A stretch of 64,000 bases of DNA. Source: CAZXYS01 sp964645005. GTDB lineage: Bacteria; Bacteroidota; Ignavibacteria; Kapaibacteriales; UBA2268. Shown here piece after piece: positions 18,360 through 27,700 of this stretch. Made by a program: the position numbers and the translations under genes. Where the stretch lies: contig CAZXYS010000007.1 in NCBI GenBank assembly GCA_964645005.1, positions 1 to 64,000 on the forward strand, in the 5' to 3' direction. The notes below the pieces were generated by a model, which was given only the letters and a program-made list of their open reading frames with translations, was not told the origin of the DNA and did no database searches. The number at the start of each line of letters is the position of its first letter. The stretch's first letter is position 1.

Positions 18360-19934
18360 TTATTCTAATTTATAAATAATATATTTTTCGTCGCTATATA
18401 TTTTTTTTAAATTTGTAAAGAATGTTAATCTATTTTCTTTCTTATTAACAACAATATGTGTAATATTTGAATTTTTTTGTATTTTATTTAAATATAATTT
18501 CTTTTTATAGTTATTTTTAGTATTATAAAATGATTTTGCAAGCTGAACTCTCTTGTACCATTCAATAACTTCAATATCACGATAGGGATGTGATTTCCAA
18601 TCAATATATATTGGGCATTTAGTAGAAAGTCTAAACCACATCCAATCAGGATTGATTAAATAAACATCCTCACAATTACAATCTTTTTCAACTTTTTTTA
18701 TTAAAGATTTGTTATGATTATTTTTGTTTTGGATTCGAAATTTCATAAATACTAATCCAGAGATAAATAGTATTAGCAAAGAAATAAAACATAAAAATAA
18801 AAATAAATTTTTAAATTTATTATTAATTTTAATCTTATGAAGGATATAGTTTGAAAATTCACCAATTATTATAGCACTTGAAATGGGCATGAGAATTACA
18901 GAAATTCTCCAAGGCATAATCATTGCTAATGTTTCATTTTTCGTTATTATTTGAAGAATTGTCAGTAAAAAAGAAAATAAAAACATAACAGAAAGTATAG
19001 AAAATAACTTATGATTTTTTCTAGTTAAAAATATTCCTATTATTATCCAAATCATCTGGAATATAACTGGCAATTTAAACCAGAATTTAGGATTAGCATG
19101 ATGAGGAATTCTCTTGTTTATTAGTATATTCTTAGCATTATATGATAAATCTGGTGAAGTTGATACAAAATTTAATATTACATAGAATAATGGTGGCAAC
19201 AATATTATAATAGTAATTAAAAACAGTTTCGTTAATTTAAAAATATTATAATTTTTGTATTCTAAAAACAAGTATGTTATTATCATAAGAAAAGAAGGTA
19301 AAAAATAAACTGCATGGAACCAAGGAGTCAAAGCAACTATTATTAAAGCTGTCTTATGTCTTCCATTTAAAAAGAAACACACTGATAAAAGTAAAAAAAT
19401 ACCAAAAGTACTTGGTTGATGGAAATGTCTTAATAACGCTTGATTTGCCACTCCTTCTGTAGTGTATTTTATGAATTCTGGTATTAAACTTAAGACTGGC
19501 AAATTTGTTTTATTTAGAAGAGTATTAACAAAGTCTGCATTTAAAAAAGTTATAATAACAATCGACATTCCTATAGTCACATTAAAACTATTTATATTTA
19601 AATGCCTTTTAATAATCCAGATTAAACTTAAAAAAAATATTCCTATAAATATACTGTGAACAAAATAAAAATAATTTAAAGAAAACAATTTAATTATAAG
19701 AAAGGTGTATATAGTAAAAACAGGAATAGGATTTGTACAATTAACAAGCCAATCATTATCAAGGTTACTTGTTTCGGATAATGCAACACCAGGCAATAAA
19801 TATGTATATTGATTACTACTAAAAATTGGTAATTGTCCATAAGCTCCAATAAATAAAATGGTAGCCAAAAGAAATAATAAATTTGTTTTGTTATTATAAA
19901 TTAAATCTATTGTTTTTAATTTAAAAGAATTCAT
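18360..19934 (-). CDS. Polytopic inner-membrane protein, possible GT-C-type glycosyltransferase
   Basis: A 524-aa protein with about ten hydrophobic helices. The loop after the first helix (SNQYTYLLPGVALSETSNLDNDWLVNC) contains an acidic pair, and a soluble tail of about 110 residues follows the last helix. This is the usual plan of GT-C enzymes that use polyprenyl-linked sugars on the outer face of the membrane, but it could also be a flippase or polymerase of the same operon. No Wzy or Wzx signature is recognised. The sequence is one of the most AT-rich in the window. Confidence 0.5.
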   Translation of the reverse strand: MNSFKLKTIDLIYNNKTNLLFLLATILFIGAYGQLPIFSSNQYTYLLPGVALSETSNLDNDWLVNCTNPIPVFTIYTFLIIKLFSLNYFYFVHSIFIGIFFLSLIWIIKRHLNINSFNVTIGMSIVIITFLNADFVNTLLNKTNLPVLSLIPEFIKYTTEGVANQALLRHFHQPSTFGIFLLLSVCFFLNGRHKTALIIVALTPWFHAVYFLPSFLMIITYLFLEYKNYNIFKLTKLFLITIIILLPPLFYVILNFVSTSPDLSYNAKNILINKRIPHHANPKFWFKLPVIFQMIWIIIGIFLTRKNHKLFSILSVMFLFSFLLTILQIITKNETLAMIMPWRISVILMPISSAIIIGEFSNYILHKIKINNKFKNLFLFLCFISLLILFISGLVFMKFRIQNKNNHNKSLIKKVEKDCNCEDVYLINPDWMWFRLSTKCPIYIDWKSHPYRDIEVIEWYKRVQLAKSFYNTKNNYKKKLYLNKIQKNSNITHIVVNKKENRLTFFTNLKKIYSDEKYIIYKLE

Positions 19935-20000
19935 TAATAAAATACCTTAAGATATTAAATTATTTTCTATTAATATTAGTTTTAAAAAACTCATTGATTT

Positions 20001-21728
20001 TTACTTTACACTCCCCTTCCTCTCCATCTCCCCCAGATCATACACCACATCCGCATTCTCTATAGTCGAGAGGCGGTGTGCTATGATTATCACCGTGGCG
20101 CCGCCGCGGATTTCGTCTATGCTTTGCTGGATTAATTTCTCCGAGTGATTGTCCAGCGAGCTTGTCGCCTCGTCGAAAATGTAGAGTTCAGGGTTGCGGA
20201 TTAGCGCGCGGGCTATGGCTATGCGCTGGCGCTGACCGCCGGACAGCTTCATGCCGCGCTCGCCGACTACCGTGTCCCAGCCCTCCGGCAGCTTCTCGAT
20301 GAACTCGACGCAGTGCGCTGCCTGCGCCGCTTTTTCGACCTCCTCGTCGGCGGCGTCGGTCTTGCCTATGCGGATGTTTTCACGTATGCTCATGTTGAAT
20401 ACGAATGTGTCCTGCGTGACGAATCCGATTCGCCTGCGCAGCGACTCGACGCTGTATTCCTCTAAATCTCTGCCGTTTATATAGATTGCGCCCCTCTGCG
20501 GTTTGTACAAGCCGGTCAGCAGATACGAGATCGTGGATTTGCCCGAACCCGATGGACCTATGATCGCCGTCGTCTTGCCTTTAGGTATTGTCAGGTAGAG
20601 GTCCGTGAAAATGGGCGAGGCGGAATCATACGAGAAATCCACATGCGAGATCTCTATGTCCGTCTCGAGTGATTCGAACTCTTCGCCCCCGCGCAGATTC
20701 TCTCTTCTGACGGGCTCGCTCATTATCCTCTCGAACAATTGCAGCGAGGGTAATATGTTGTAGATCTGCATTCTGTTCTGTAATACCTGCATTAATGACG
20801 CAGAAATCCGCGTAAATCCTACAAAAATTAATCCCATTGACGGAAGAAAAGTTTTAAAATCCATCGATGAGATAAATGTAAAATACAAATAGAAAAACAA
20901 AAAGACAAGAGGCATTATGAAAAATGTTAGATTCGCGGGAATTTCGTTGATGGTGTTTCGCAGAACGAAAGCGCGGTTGCGCTCTTTGCCGTACTCGCGG
21001 AAATTGTCGTGGAAAATGCTCTCCAGGGAAAATAATTTTACCTGCTGCAATGCCATAATTGATTCCGCGGTTGTTGAGTTCATTTGCGATGTAGATTGTA
21101 TCATTTTCCTGCTCAATTTAAGCTGGTATTTCTCGCCTAAATAGCGTACAAGCGACATTATTCCTATGATTATCACCGATAGGAATAATGTCTCGTAGAA
21201 ATTGACTGTCAGCAGCAGCAGGTATATCGAAAAGCCGATGAAAGAGTTTGATATGAATTTTATGAGCATATTAAGCAAGTTGCCGGCTTTTCGGGTCTCG
21301 TCGTTGATGTAGTAGATTATTTCGCCCTGCTTGAAGCGAAGGACGTATTCATATATTGAGTAAAGATACTTCTCGAAAAGCGTACTTTGCCAGTTTAATT
21401 GTATCTTTTGGATTGTTTTGGTTGAAAAATAGACTACGGAAACCCTTAAAATAAAAGTACATACACTGAAAAATACCAATATTAGGATTATGTATAATAC
21501 CAAATTATCCTGCGGCAGTTTATCTAAAAATATAGAGTAGAACTTGCTTAATTTCGTTGACTCAGCTTCTTTTAGAACTGATTGCAGGATTGGAAATACT
21601 GTTCCGACGGATATCATCTCAGCTAAACTAGTAAGGATGATCAAAAGCATAATGATGCCAAATTGAAGCTTGTATCCTTCAAATAGCTGCCAGACTTTCT
21701 TTATTTTAAAAGTTATGCCTTTGAACAT
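20001..21728 (-). CDS. ABC exporter, fused permease and ATPase (MsbA-like)
   Basis: A 575-aa half-transporter with six membrane helices in residues ~15-320 and a nucleotide-binding domain from ~355. Walker A is GPSGSGKST (Lys397), the Q loop is VTQDTF, the signature is LSGGQRQRIAIARAL, Walker B is LYIFDEATSSLD and the switch is IIIAHRLST. As a homodimer it would flip a lipid-linked glycan across the inner membrane; the operon suggests this substrate. It starts two bases after the regulator gene's stop. The ATPase half is visibly GC-rich compared with the membrane half and with the AT-rich genes downstream, a mosaic that marks the edge of the acquired segment. Confidence 0.9.
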   Translation of the reverse strand: MFKGITFKIKKVWQLFEGYKLQFGIIMLLIILTSLAEMISVGTVFPILQSVLKEAESTKLSKFYSIFLDKLPQDNLVLYIILILVFFSVCTFILRVSVVYFSTKTIQKIQLNWQSTLFEKYLYSIYEYVLRFKQGEIIYYINDETRKAGNLLNMLIKFISNSFIGFSIYLLLLTVNFYETLFLSVIIIGIMSLVRYLGEKYQLKLSRKMIQSTSQMNSTTAESIMALQQVKLFSLESIFHDNFREYGKERNRAFVLRNTINEIPANLTFFIMPLVFLFFYLYFTFISSMDFKTFLPSMGLIFVGFTRISASLMQVLQNRMQIYNILPSLQLFERIMSEPVRRENLRGGEEFESLETDIEISHVDFSYDSASPIFTDLYLTIPKGKTTAIIGPSGSGKSTISYLLTGLYKPQRGAIYINGRDLEEYSVESLRRRIGFVTQDTFVFNMSIRENIRIGKTDAADEEVEKAAQAAHCVEFIEKLPEGWDTVVGERGMKLSGGQRQRIAIARALIRNPELYIFDEATSSLDNHSEKLIQQSIDEIRGGATVIIIAHRLSTIENADVVYDLGEMERKGSVK

Positions 21729-21729
21729 A

Positions 21730-22269
21730 CTATACGTTTTCCTTATTACTCCAGAGCAGCACCGCTTTGTCGATCTTCAGGCTTTTCTTGTACTGCTCGA
21801 ATTCGTCTTCATTGAAAACAAGGGTCCTGATCTTACGCTTCATGTTTTGCTCGGCGAGAACTACCAGCTCGTTGAGATAATTCCGCCGGATATTACCCAC
21901 CACCACAAGGTCTATTATCCCGCTGTCATTCCCCTTAGCGTAATCGCCGATGATGAAGGCAGACTTAACATTGCCGAGCTTGTCGATGACGTTCTCTACA
22001 ATGTCAATGCCAAGATATTTACGAACGAGATTGTGAATTTCCTGGTAAAGGGGATTCTTCTTGTTGGCATAGTAAACTTTTGTTCTGCCGTTGCTTTCCG
22101 AGTCGAGCAAGCCGGCATCATGCATGCGGTTAAGCTCGATCCTAACTGCATTCGACGACTCGCCGAATTCTTCCGCCAGAGAGCGCAAATATGCCTTAGT
22201 CTCAGGATTCAGAAAGAATTTGAGTAAGAGTTTTATCCTTGTTTTCGATGTTATTAATGATTCGAGCAA
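21730..22269 (-). CDS. Winged-helix regulator with degenerate nucleotidyltransferase-like domain
   Basis: A 179-aa protein. Residues 1-75 form a winged helix (SLAEEFGESSNAVRIELNRM is the recognition helix region; NGRTKVYYANKKNPLY is the wing). Residues ~95-170 resemble a minimal nucleotidyltransferase fold (IIGDYAKGNDSGIIDLVVVG), but the GS and paired Asp needed for catalysis are largely replaced, so it is probably a sensor or structural domain. Proteins of this plan often head Bacteroidota polysaccharide operons. The start is TTG at 22269 with AGGAG six bases upstream. A promoter with a palindrome over its -7 box lies directly upstream, so autoregulation is likely. Confidence 0.75.
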   Translation of the reverse strand: MLESLITSKTRIKLLLKFFLNPETKAYLRSLAEEFGESSNAVRIELNRMHDAGLLDSESNGRTKVYYANKKNPLYQEIHNLVRKYLGIDIVENVIDKLGNVKSAFIIGDYAKGNDSGIIDLVVVGNIRRNYLNELVVLAEQNMKRKIRTLVFNEDEFEQYKKSLKIDKAVLLWSNKENV

Positions 22270-22278
22270 AATTTGCTC
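22264..22278 (-). promoter_or_regulatory. Palindrome over start codon and Shine-Dalgarno of the wHTH gene
   Basis: GAGCAAA-a-TTTGCTC is a perfect 7-bp inverted repeat covering the TTG start and most of the AGGAG site. As DNA it resembles the palindrome 40 bases upstream (GAG...AAATTT.CTC). As RNA it would hide the ribosome site. Either way it can lower regulator synthesis. Confidence 0.5.
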
Positions 22279-22309
22279 CTAAGATAATATAATAATTCAG
22301 TTGTATTAC

Positions 22310-22346
22310 GAGTAGCAAATTTACTCAATATAATATTACCATGCAA
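22310..22346 (-). promoter_or_regulatory. Bacteroidota-type promoter with overlapping operator
   Basis: Reading the minus strand, TTG (22346-22344), a 20-base spacer and TAAATTTG (22323-22316) match the -33/-7 pattern TTG-N19/20-TAnnTTTG. The palindrome GAGTA-gcaaatt-TACTC (22310-22326) covers the -7 box. It should drive the regulator and the whole polysaccharide operon down to 12799. Confidence 0.65.
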
Positions 22347-22354
22347 GTATTTTT

Positions 22355-24733
22355 TTAATAAAACACCACCTTAATATTAATATCGCTATTCCTTCCCTTA
22401 TCATCGCTGCATGAGATCTTAACTATGCCGGGGTCTTCGGGGGTGTAGAACTGGCTTTCGCTGGGTGAGGACTTTTTGTAGAATCGGTCGTTTATGTACC
22501 AGTATATCTCGCGGGTGTCGCCGGCGGCGCGGCATTCAAGCATGATGCGCTGGTTCTCGTCTTTATCGAGGTAGTATTCCTGGTTGGCGATAGGGTGAGA
22601 GATTACCGGCGGATTGTCTTTTCGTATGCCGGGGCAGTTTGGATTGTGCGGCGGCGCCTTTTCGAAGGGGATATTGTGCGCTTCGTAATATGCTATGAGT
22701 TCGGGATTCAATGACGGGTATATTTTATGCTTGTAATTACCGTCGGGCAGACAATTTAAACAATATGAAACGCTTTCGTCTGCGGAAACGTAGATTTTCT
22801 CATGGCTTTGGGATGTCCGTGTGTGCGAAACGAGCGGAATGTAGAAATCGTCGATAGTTTTCTCGGTGTACTGACCGGGAAGCAAGCCAGACTCTTCATC
22901 AACTTCGCGCATTTTGAGATTTTCCGGTTTTTCGAACCAGTCATCCTCGCCGCCGCCTAAATTTCTGAAAATTTCGAATAGCAGCGGGGCGGCAATATCT
23001 GCGCCGGTTAATCGGGCATTTGCAGCGCCTGAAAAATTGCCCGTCCAGACGCCGACAGTATAGTAAGGATTATAACCGATACACCATGCGTCGTGTCTGC
23101 CGTAGGATGTTCCCGTCTTCCATGCTATCTTCGGCACATTTACAGCCGAAAGATAGCCCTGCGGCAGGTCGGGACGTTCCGCGGCAGAAAGGATTTCCGA
23201 TATCATGTATGCTGATTCGGCGCTCAGGATCTGCTTTTCTTTCGATTTGTCAAAATTGATATATTTCAAATTTCTGAGCTTACCGGAATTTGCCAGACAA
23301 GAGTACAACTTTGTCAATTCCTCTAAAGCAGCGCCGCAGCCGCCAAGAATTACGGATAAACCAAGCGATTTACTATTTTCCCTGATGCTCTGAAATCCCG
23401 CCTGCTCTAATTTATTGATGAAATTTTCGAATCCTACTTCACGCAATAGGCGAACAGCCGGTACATTCAGAGATCTTATCAGCGCTTCCTCGGCGGTTAC
23501 TCTGCCGTGAAAGGCGCCGTCGAAGTTTTCCGGCGCATATTCGCCCGTCAGGGGCACATCTAAAAGTTTTCGTTTGGGCGTAATTATCCCGGAATCAAAG
23601 CCCATAGCATAAATCAGTGGTTTCAACGTGCTTCCGGGCGATCGCACTGACTTAATCCCGTCCACCTGCCCCGAATGGCGCTCATCTTTAAAATCATTCG
23701 AGCCGATGTATGCCAGCGCCTCGTTATTTTTGTTATCAACAATAATAACGGATGCGTTGAAAATCCCCTTCTCGCGCATGTTGTACATGTAATTCGAGAC
23801 TATGTCCGCAGTTTCATTCTGTATATTATAGTCAATACCGGATTTGATGACAGGTTTGTCCGGGTATTTTCTATTAAGCCTGAAACATAAATGCGGTGCG
23901 GTTTTGGGCGTAGTTCTACGGTATGCATTTAACTTCTCGTTAAGAGCGTAGTGAATCTCTTTTTGGGTATAAACATCAGCATTGCTCAGTATTTTCAACC
24001 ATTTATCCCTTTCGCTAGTTATTCTCTCATTGAAAACACCGGGGCGCAGTGAATTCGGATCATTAGGAATAACGCAGAGAGCCACCGACTGCGCCAAACT
24101 CAGCTTATCAGTGCTGACGCCAAAGTAAAAATACGAAGCAGCACGGCAGCCCTCAATATTGCCGCCATAAGGCAGCATATTGAGGTATATCTCGAAGAGC
24201 TCATCCTTGGAATAATGGAATTCAAGCTGCAAAGCGCGGAACATTTCAATCAATTTATTGAGATAAGTCCTGTCCTTCGGTTCGAGTAATCGAGCAATCT
24301 GCATGGTGATCGTCGAGGCGCCGGAAAATTTCCCGCCTTTAGTAATGTTCTGATAAAGCGCCCTGACTATCGATACAGGATTTATGCCGGGATGATAGTA
24401 AAAATACTTATCTTCCTTGAACAAAATTGACTTTTTCAAATTTGGCGAAATATCTTCGAGATCAGCCTTGAAGCGCCATTTGTCGTCATCATTAAGGAAA
24501 GCGCCAATGACTCTGCCGTCCCGCGATAGAATCAACTGGGAATAATCAATGTCTGCTCTGAAGGGGAAGAGCATGTTTAAAATTATAAATATTATGAACA
24601 GGCTGAGAATGCCTGCCAGAGAGGAAGTGAGTGTTTTATTTTTGAGGCAAAGATAGAACCACCCCTTTTTATTTCCCCTCCTTACTAAGGAGGGGAATAA
24701 AGTGTGGTTTTTAATCTGTTGGAAACGTACCAT
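22355..24733 (-). CDS. pbpC: Penicillin-binding protein 1C
   Basis: A 792-aa bifunctional peptidoglycan synthase on the outer face of the inner membrane. One membrane anchor (residues ~35-56) precedes a GT51 transglycosylase domain (catalytic Glu107 in KEDKYFYYHPG; GASTITMQIARLL). A transpeptidase domain follows, with SxxK at Ser368-Lys371 (PGSTLK) and KTGTS. The C-terminal BiPBP_C domain is about 690-792. It is 45 bases downstream of the alpha-2-macroglobulin gene, the usual pairing (PbpC/YfhM). The first ~28 codons read through a palindromic repeat (24673-24697), no ribosome site precedes the ATG at 24733, and no other start lies upstream of the anchor, so the N-terminus is unusual. Confidence 0.92.
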   Translation of the reverse strand: MVRFQQIKNHTLFPSLVRRGNKKGWFYLCLKNKTLTSSLAGILSLFIIFIILNMLFPFRADIDYSQLILSRDGRVIGAFLNDDDKWRFKADLEDISPNLKKSILFKEDKYFYYHPGINPVSIVRALYQNITKGGKFSGASTITMQIARLLEPKDRTYLNKLIEMFRALQLEFHYSKDELFEIYLNMLPYGGNIEGCRAASYFYFGVSTDKLSLAQSVALCVIPNDPNSLRPGVFNERITSERDKWLKILSNADVYTQKEIHYALNEKLNAYRRTTPKTAPHLCFRLNRKYPDKPVIKSGIDYNIQNETADIVSNYMYNMREKGIFNASVIIVDNKNNEALAYIGSNDFKDERHSGQVDGIKSVRSPGSTLKPLIYAMGFDSGIITPKRKLLDVPLTGEYAPENFDGAFHGRVTAEEALIRSLNVPAVRLLREVGFENFINKLEQAGFQSIRENSKSLGLSVILGGCGAALEELTKLYSCLANSGKLRNLKYINFDKSKEKQILSAESAYMISEILSAAERPDLPQGYLSAVNVPKIAWKTGTSYGRHDAWCIGYNPYYTVGVWTGNFSGAANARLTGADIAAPLLFEIFRNLGGGEDDWFEKPENLKMREVDEESGLLPGQYTEKTIDDFYIPLVSHTRTSQSHEKIYVSADESVSYCLNCLPDGNYKHKIYPSLNPELIAYYEAHNIPFEKAPPHNPNCPGIRKDNPPVISHPIANQEYYLDKDENQRIMLECRAAGDTREIYWYINDRFYKKSSPSESQFYTPEDPGIVKISCSDDKGRNSDINIKVVFY
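24673..24697. repeat. Palindromic repeat inside the 5' end of pbpC
   Basis: TTCCCCTCCTTA-c-TAAGGAGGGGAA is a perfect 12-bp inverted repeat of the family seen at 1355-1380 and around 35809. It lies in codons ~13-20 of pbpC, read in frame without a stop. It probably inserted ahead of the membrane anchor or supplied a new N-terminus. Confidence 0.75.
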
Positions 24734-24778
24734 AGCGGAAAATATCCGTAAGTAATTTAAATATCTATACTTATAACC

Positions 24779-27700
24779 CTATCTCTTCTCAACGATAACT
24801 GTCCCGCCGCCATTATAAGAATGATACTCGCCGTTATACATAGCGTCGGCGCTTACAGGTCCCTGCTTGAACTCACCGCTGGTGACAGCCCTTACCATGT
24901 AGTAAAAGGTTTTCTCGTCATTATTGCGGCTGCCGTTGAGGTCGGTGAAAATGTTGATACGGTCGTCGCGGTAGTCGTAATGCTCGGGTCTGTCCTGCTT
25001 TTTGATCCATTTGAACTCGCGTTTGTTCTTTATCCGCGGGTTTTCAATCTCAAAACCGGCGGGCAGCATGTCTGTTATCACTATATTTTCGATTTTCCCG
25101 CGGTGCAGTGATTCCAATTCGATTTTCACTACTATCAGATCGCCCTGTCGGAACTTGTTTCCAGTCAACTCATTACCGTTTCTGTCGTAATAGAGGCGGC
25201 GCACTTTGATAAAATTATCCTCTTCATCATAAGTGTCGCCGAGCGTGAGTCCTTCACTTTCCCAAAAATAATAAACTTCGGCAGAGCCGGTATTTTGAAT
25301 TTCAGTTTTCTGCGATTTATAATCCTTTGTAAAATATTCGGCGCCTCTGAGTTTGCCTGCCAGCTCTTCATTGAGATATATCGAAGCTCTGGCGGCATTA
25401 GGATCTGAACTTTTGGCTATCTTCGCCATAGCCATAAGTCCGAAGCTGCGTTCCTGAGTCGAGAGATAGCGCTTGCTCTTCATCAGGCGTGACAGATGCC
25501 GGGCAAGACCGGATATCCTGTCATTTTCCGGATTTGCCGTCACCAGTGTATAGACCGATATTCCCAGATCACGAACCGGCGTGGAGAAACTGCCGCCAGT
25601 CTCTTTTTTGGATTTTTTCACTTGATAGGCGGGCAGCATTTTTATGTATTCGCCTTTGTCACCGGCGAGCTTGAATGCTGCCGCCAGCATAAATTGCGAA
25701 TCCTGCGAAAGCATTCCCGGCTTACTTCTGAAGTGATTCATCAGCCCAACCTGCGGATTTCCCGCCAACGCAAGCACATACAGCGAATAAACAGCACTTC
25801 TGTTATAGACATGCCTGAAGTTCCAGCTGCCATTATCGCGAACATAATACCTCGTCGTATCCGCATTGGACGTCTTATCGATCATAAATTCCGCCATTTT
25901 CCGCATAGTTTGTTTGCTAACGGAATATCCCGCCAGCTCTGCTTCGAGCAGGAAATGATAGGCATAAGCAGTGCCCCACCAGGAAGCCCGATGCCCGCCT
26001 TGCCAGAAAGCGAGTCCACCCGAATAGCGCTGCATTGACTGAATTTTATCAATGGCATAGCGGACATTTCTGGCTGCTTCCTGCTCATAAGAGCCGGAAA
26101 TATCGGGCTTAAGATACTTTATCAGATCGATATAGGCAAGCTGGGGGAAAGCTTTCGACACTGTCTGCTCAATACAGCCGTGCGGATAGCCTATAAGATA
26201 TGTCAGATCTTCGGAATATTCCACCAGCGGCGAATTGCTCACCAGCAGCCGCGAATCAACGGTATGCTCAATAAAATCAAACTTGCTCTTAATTTCTTTC
26301 TTCTCGCCCGCAGCAAGAGAGCCTGATTGCGAAGTTTTCAGCAGCGACGCAGCCGGTCTGATCGAGATATTCGTGGTATTCCTGAATTTCTCGCCGAATG
26401 CCTCGACCGCCACAGTTATATCCGAAACGCCAATATTTCTTTCCGCCTCAAGACTGCACCAGAGCTGCTTTTCGCTGTTAGCAGGGATAGTCACTCTGCT
26501 CTCAGGCTTTTTAGATACCTTTACCGGACCGCTTGTCCTGACGCTGACAGCCGTGGTAGTTTGATTTTCGGTAGAATTTGAGAGGGTGATGAGCATTTCG
26601 GGTTTGTCGCCGGGACTGAGGAATCGAGGCAGACCTGCATTGATGACAATAGGATCAGAAACCACCACCTTCGATTCCGCCGAACCGAAGGCTTGATCTT
26701 TGTATGCACATGCCATTATCCTCACTGTCCCCGAAAATTCCGGTATATCAAAGTCGTAAGACACTTCTCCGCGGCTGTTGGTTTTTAGAATGCCGCTCCA
26801 GTATGCAAGCAGCTTTACTCTTTTGGCTCGCATTGGATTAGTGCGCTTGAGCAGATCATAAGCCTTATCCGCTTCCCCGCCGCCGCCATATCTGTGGGGC
26901 TGCACTTTCAATTCCGGAAATAGATAAGGATAGAGTGAATATGAATTTACACCCAATCCTATTTTCTGATAGAAAAAGCCGTAAGGATCAGGTGTTTGGA
27001 AATTCCTGACCTGCAGAATTCCCTCATCCACAGCCGCTATCGTGACGTGAATATCCCTTTCCGCCTTTGTTTTTACCTTGACCGAATGTTTTCGCTTCGA
27101 GCGTGACTCTTTTTTCGTAATTATCTCTACCGGTAGTTCCCGTTTCTTATCTTTGACGAGAACCGGCGCAAAACCATAAGCTACGGTCAGCGGCATAGCG
27201 CCGTTATCCAGCGGTTTTATCAATGCCGCCGAAACAAATACATTAGGCAGATACTCTTTCTTGATGTAAAGATTCAGACTGGCGGCTTTTTCGTCGGTTT
27301 CGACGATGTAATGATCCAGGATGCTGTTCCTTTCAACCGTAATCAGCATTTTGCCCTTGAAAGGCGTCTTGAATAGGAGTTTTGCCCGATCGCCGATGGA
27401 ATAGGATTCCTTGTCTGTCTCGATGCTGATCTTCCCTTCCCTGTCCACCTCGAAAGCCGTCGAACGGGTATCACCCCATGAATAGGCGTAAAACCTGCGG
27501 CGGACATAAGTCTCTGCATCAGGAATGCTGACTCGAATCTCATAACTACCGGACAATTGCGGCTTAAAACTATATGAAAAATTCTTACCGGATATTTCTT
27601 TAGTAATATCAACTGCTGTTTTTTCAATTTTCTGAGATTCATAAAAATAGCTGCCATTGCGATTTTTGCGTAAAATGGTTTCCCAGACGTATCTGATAAC

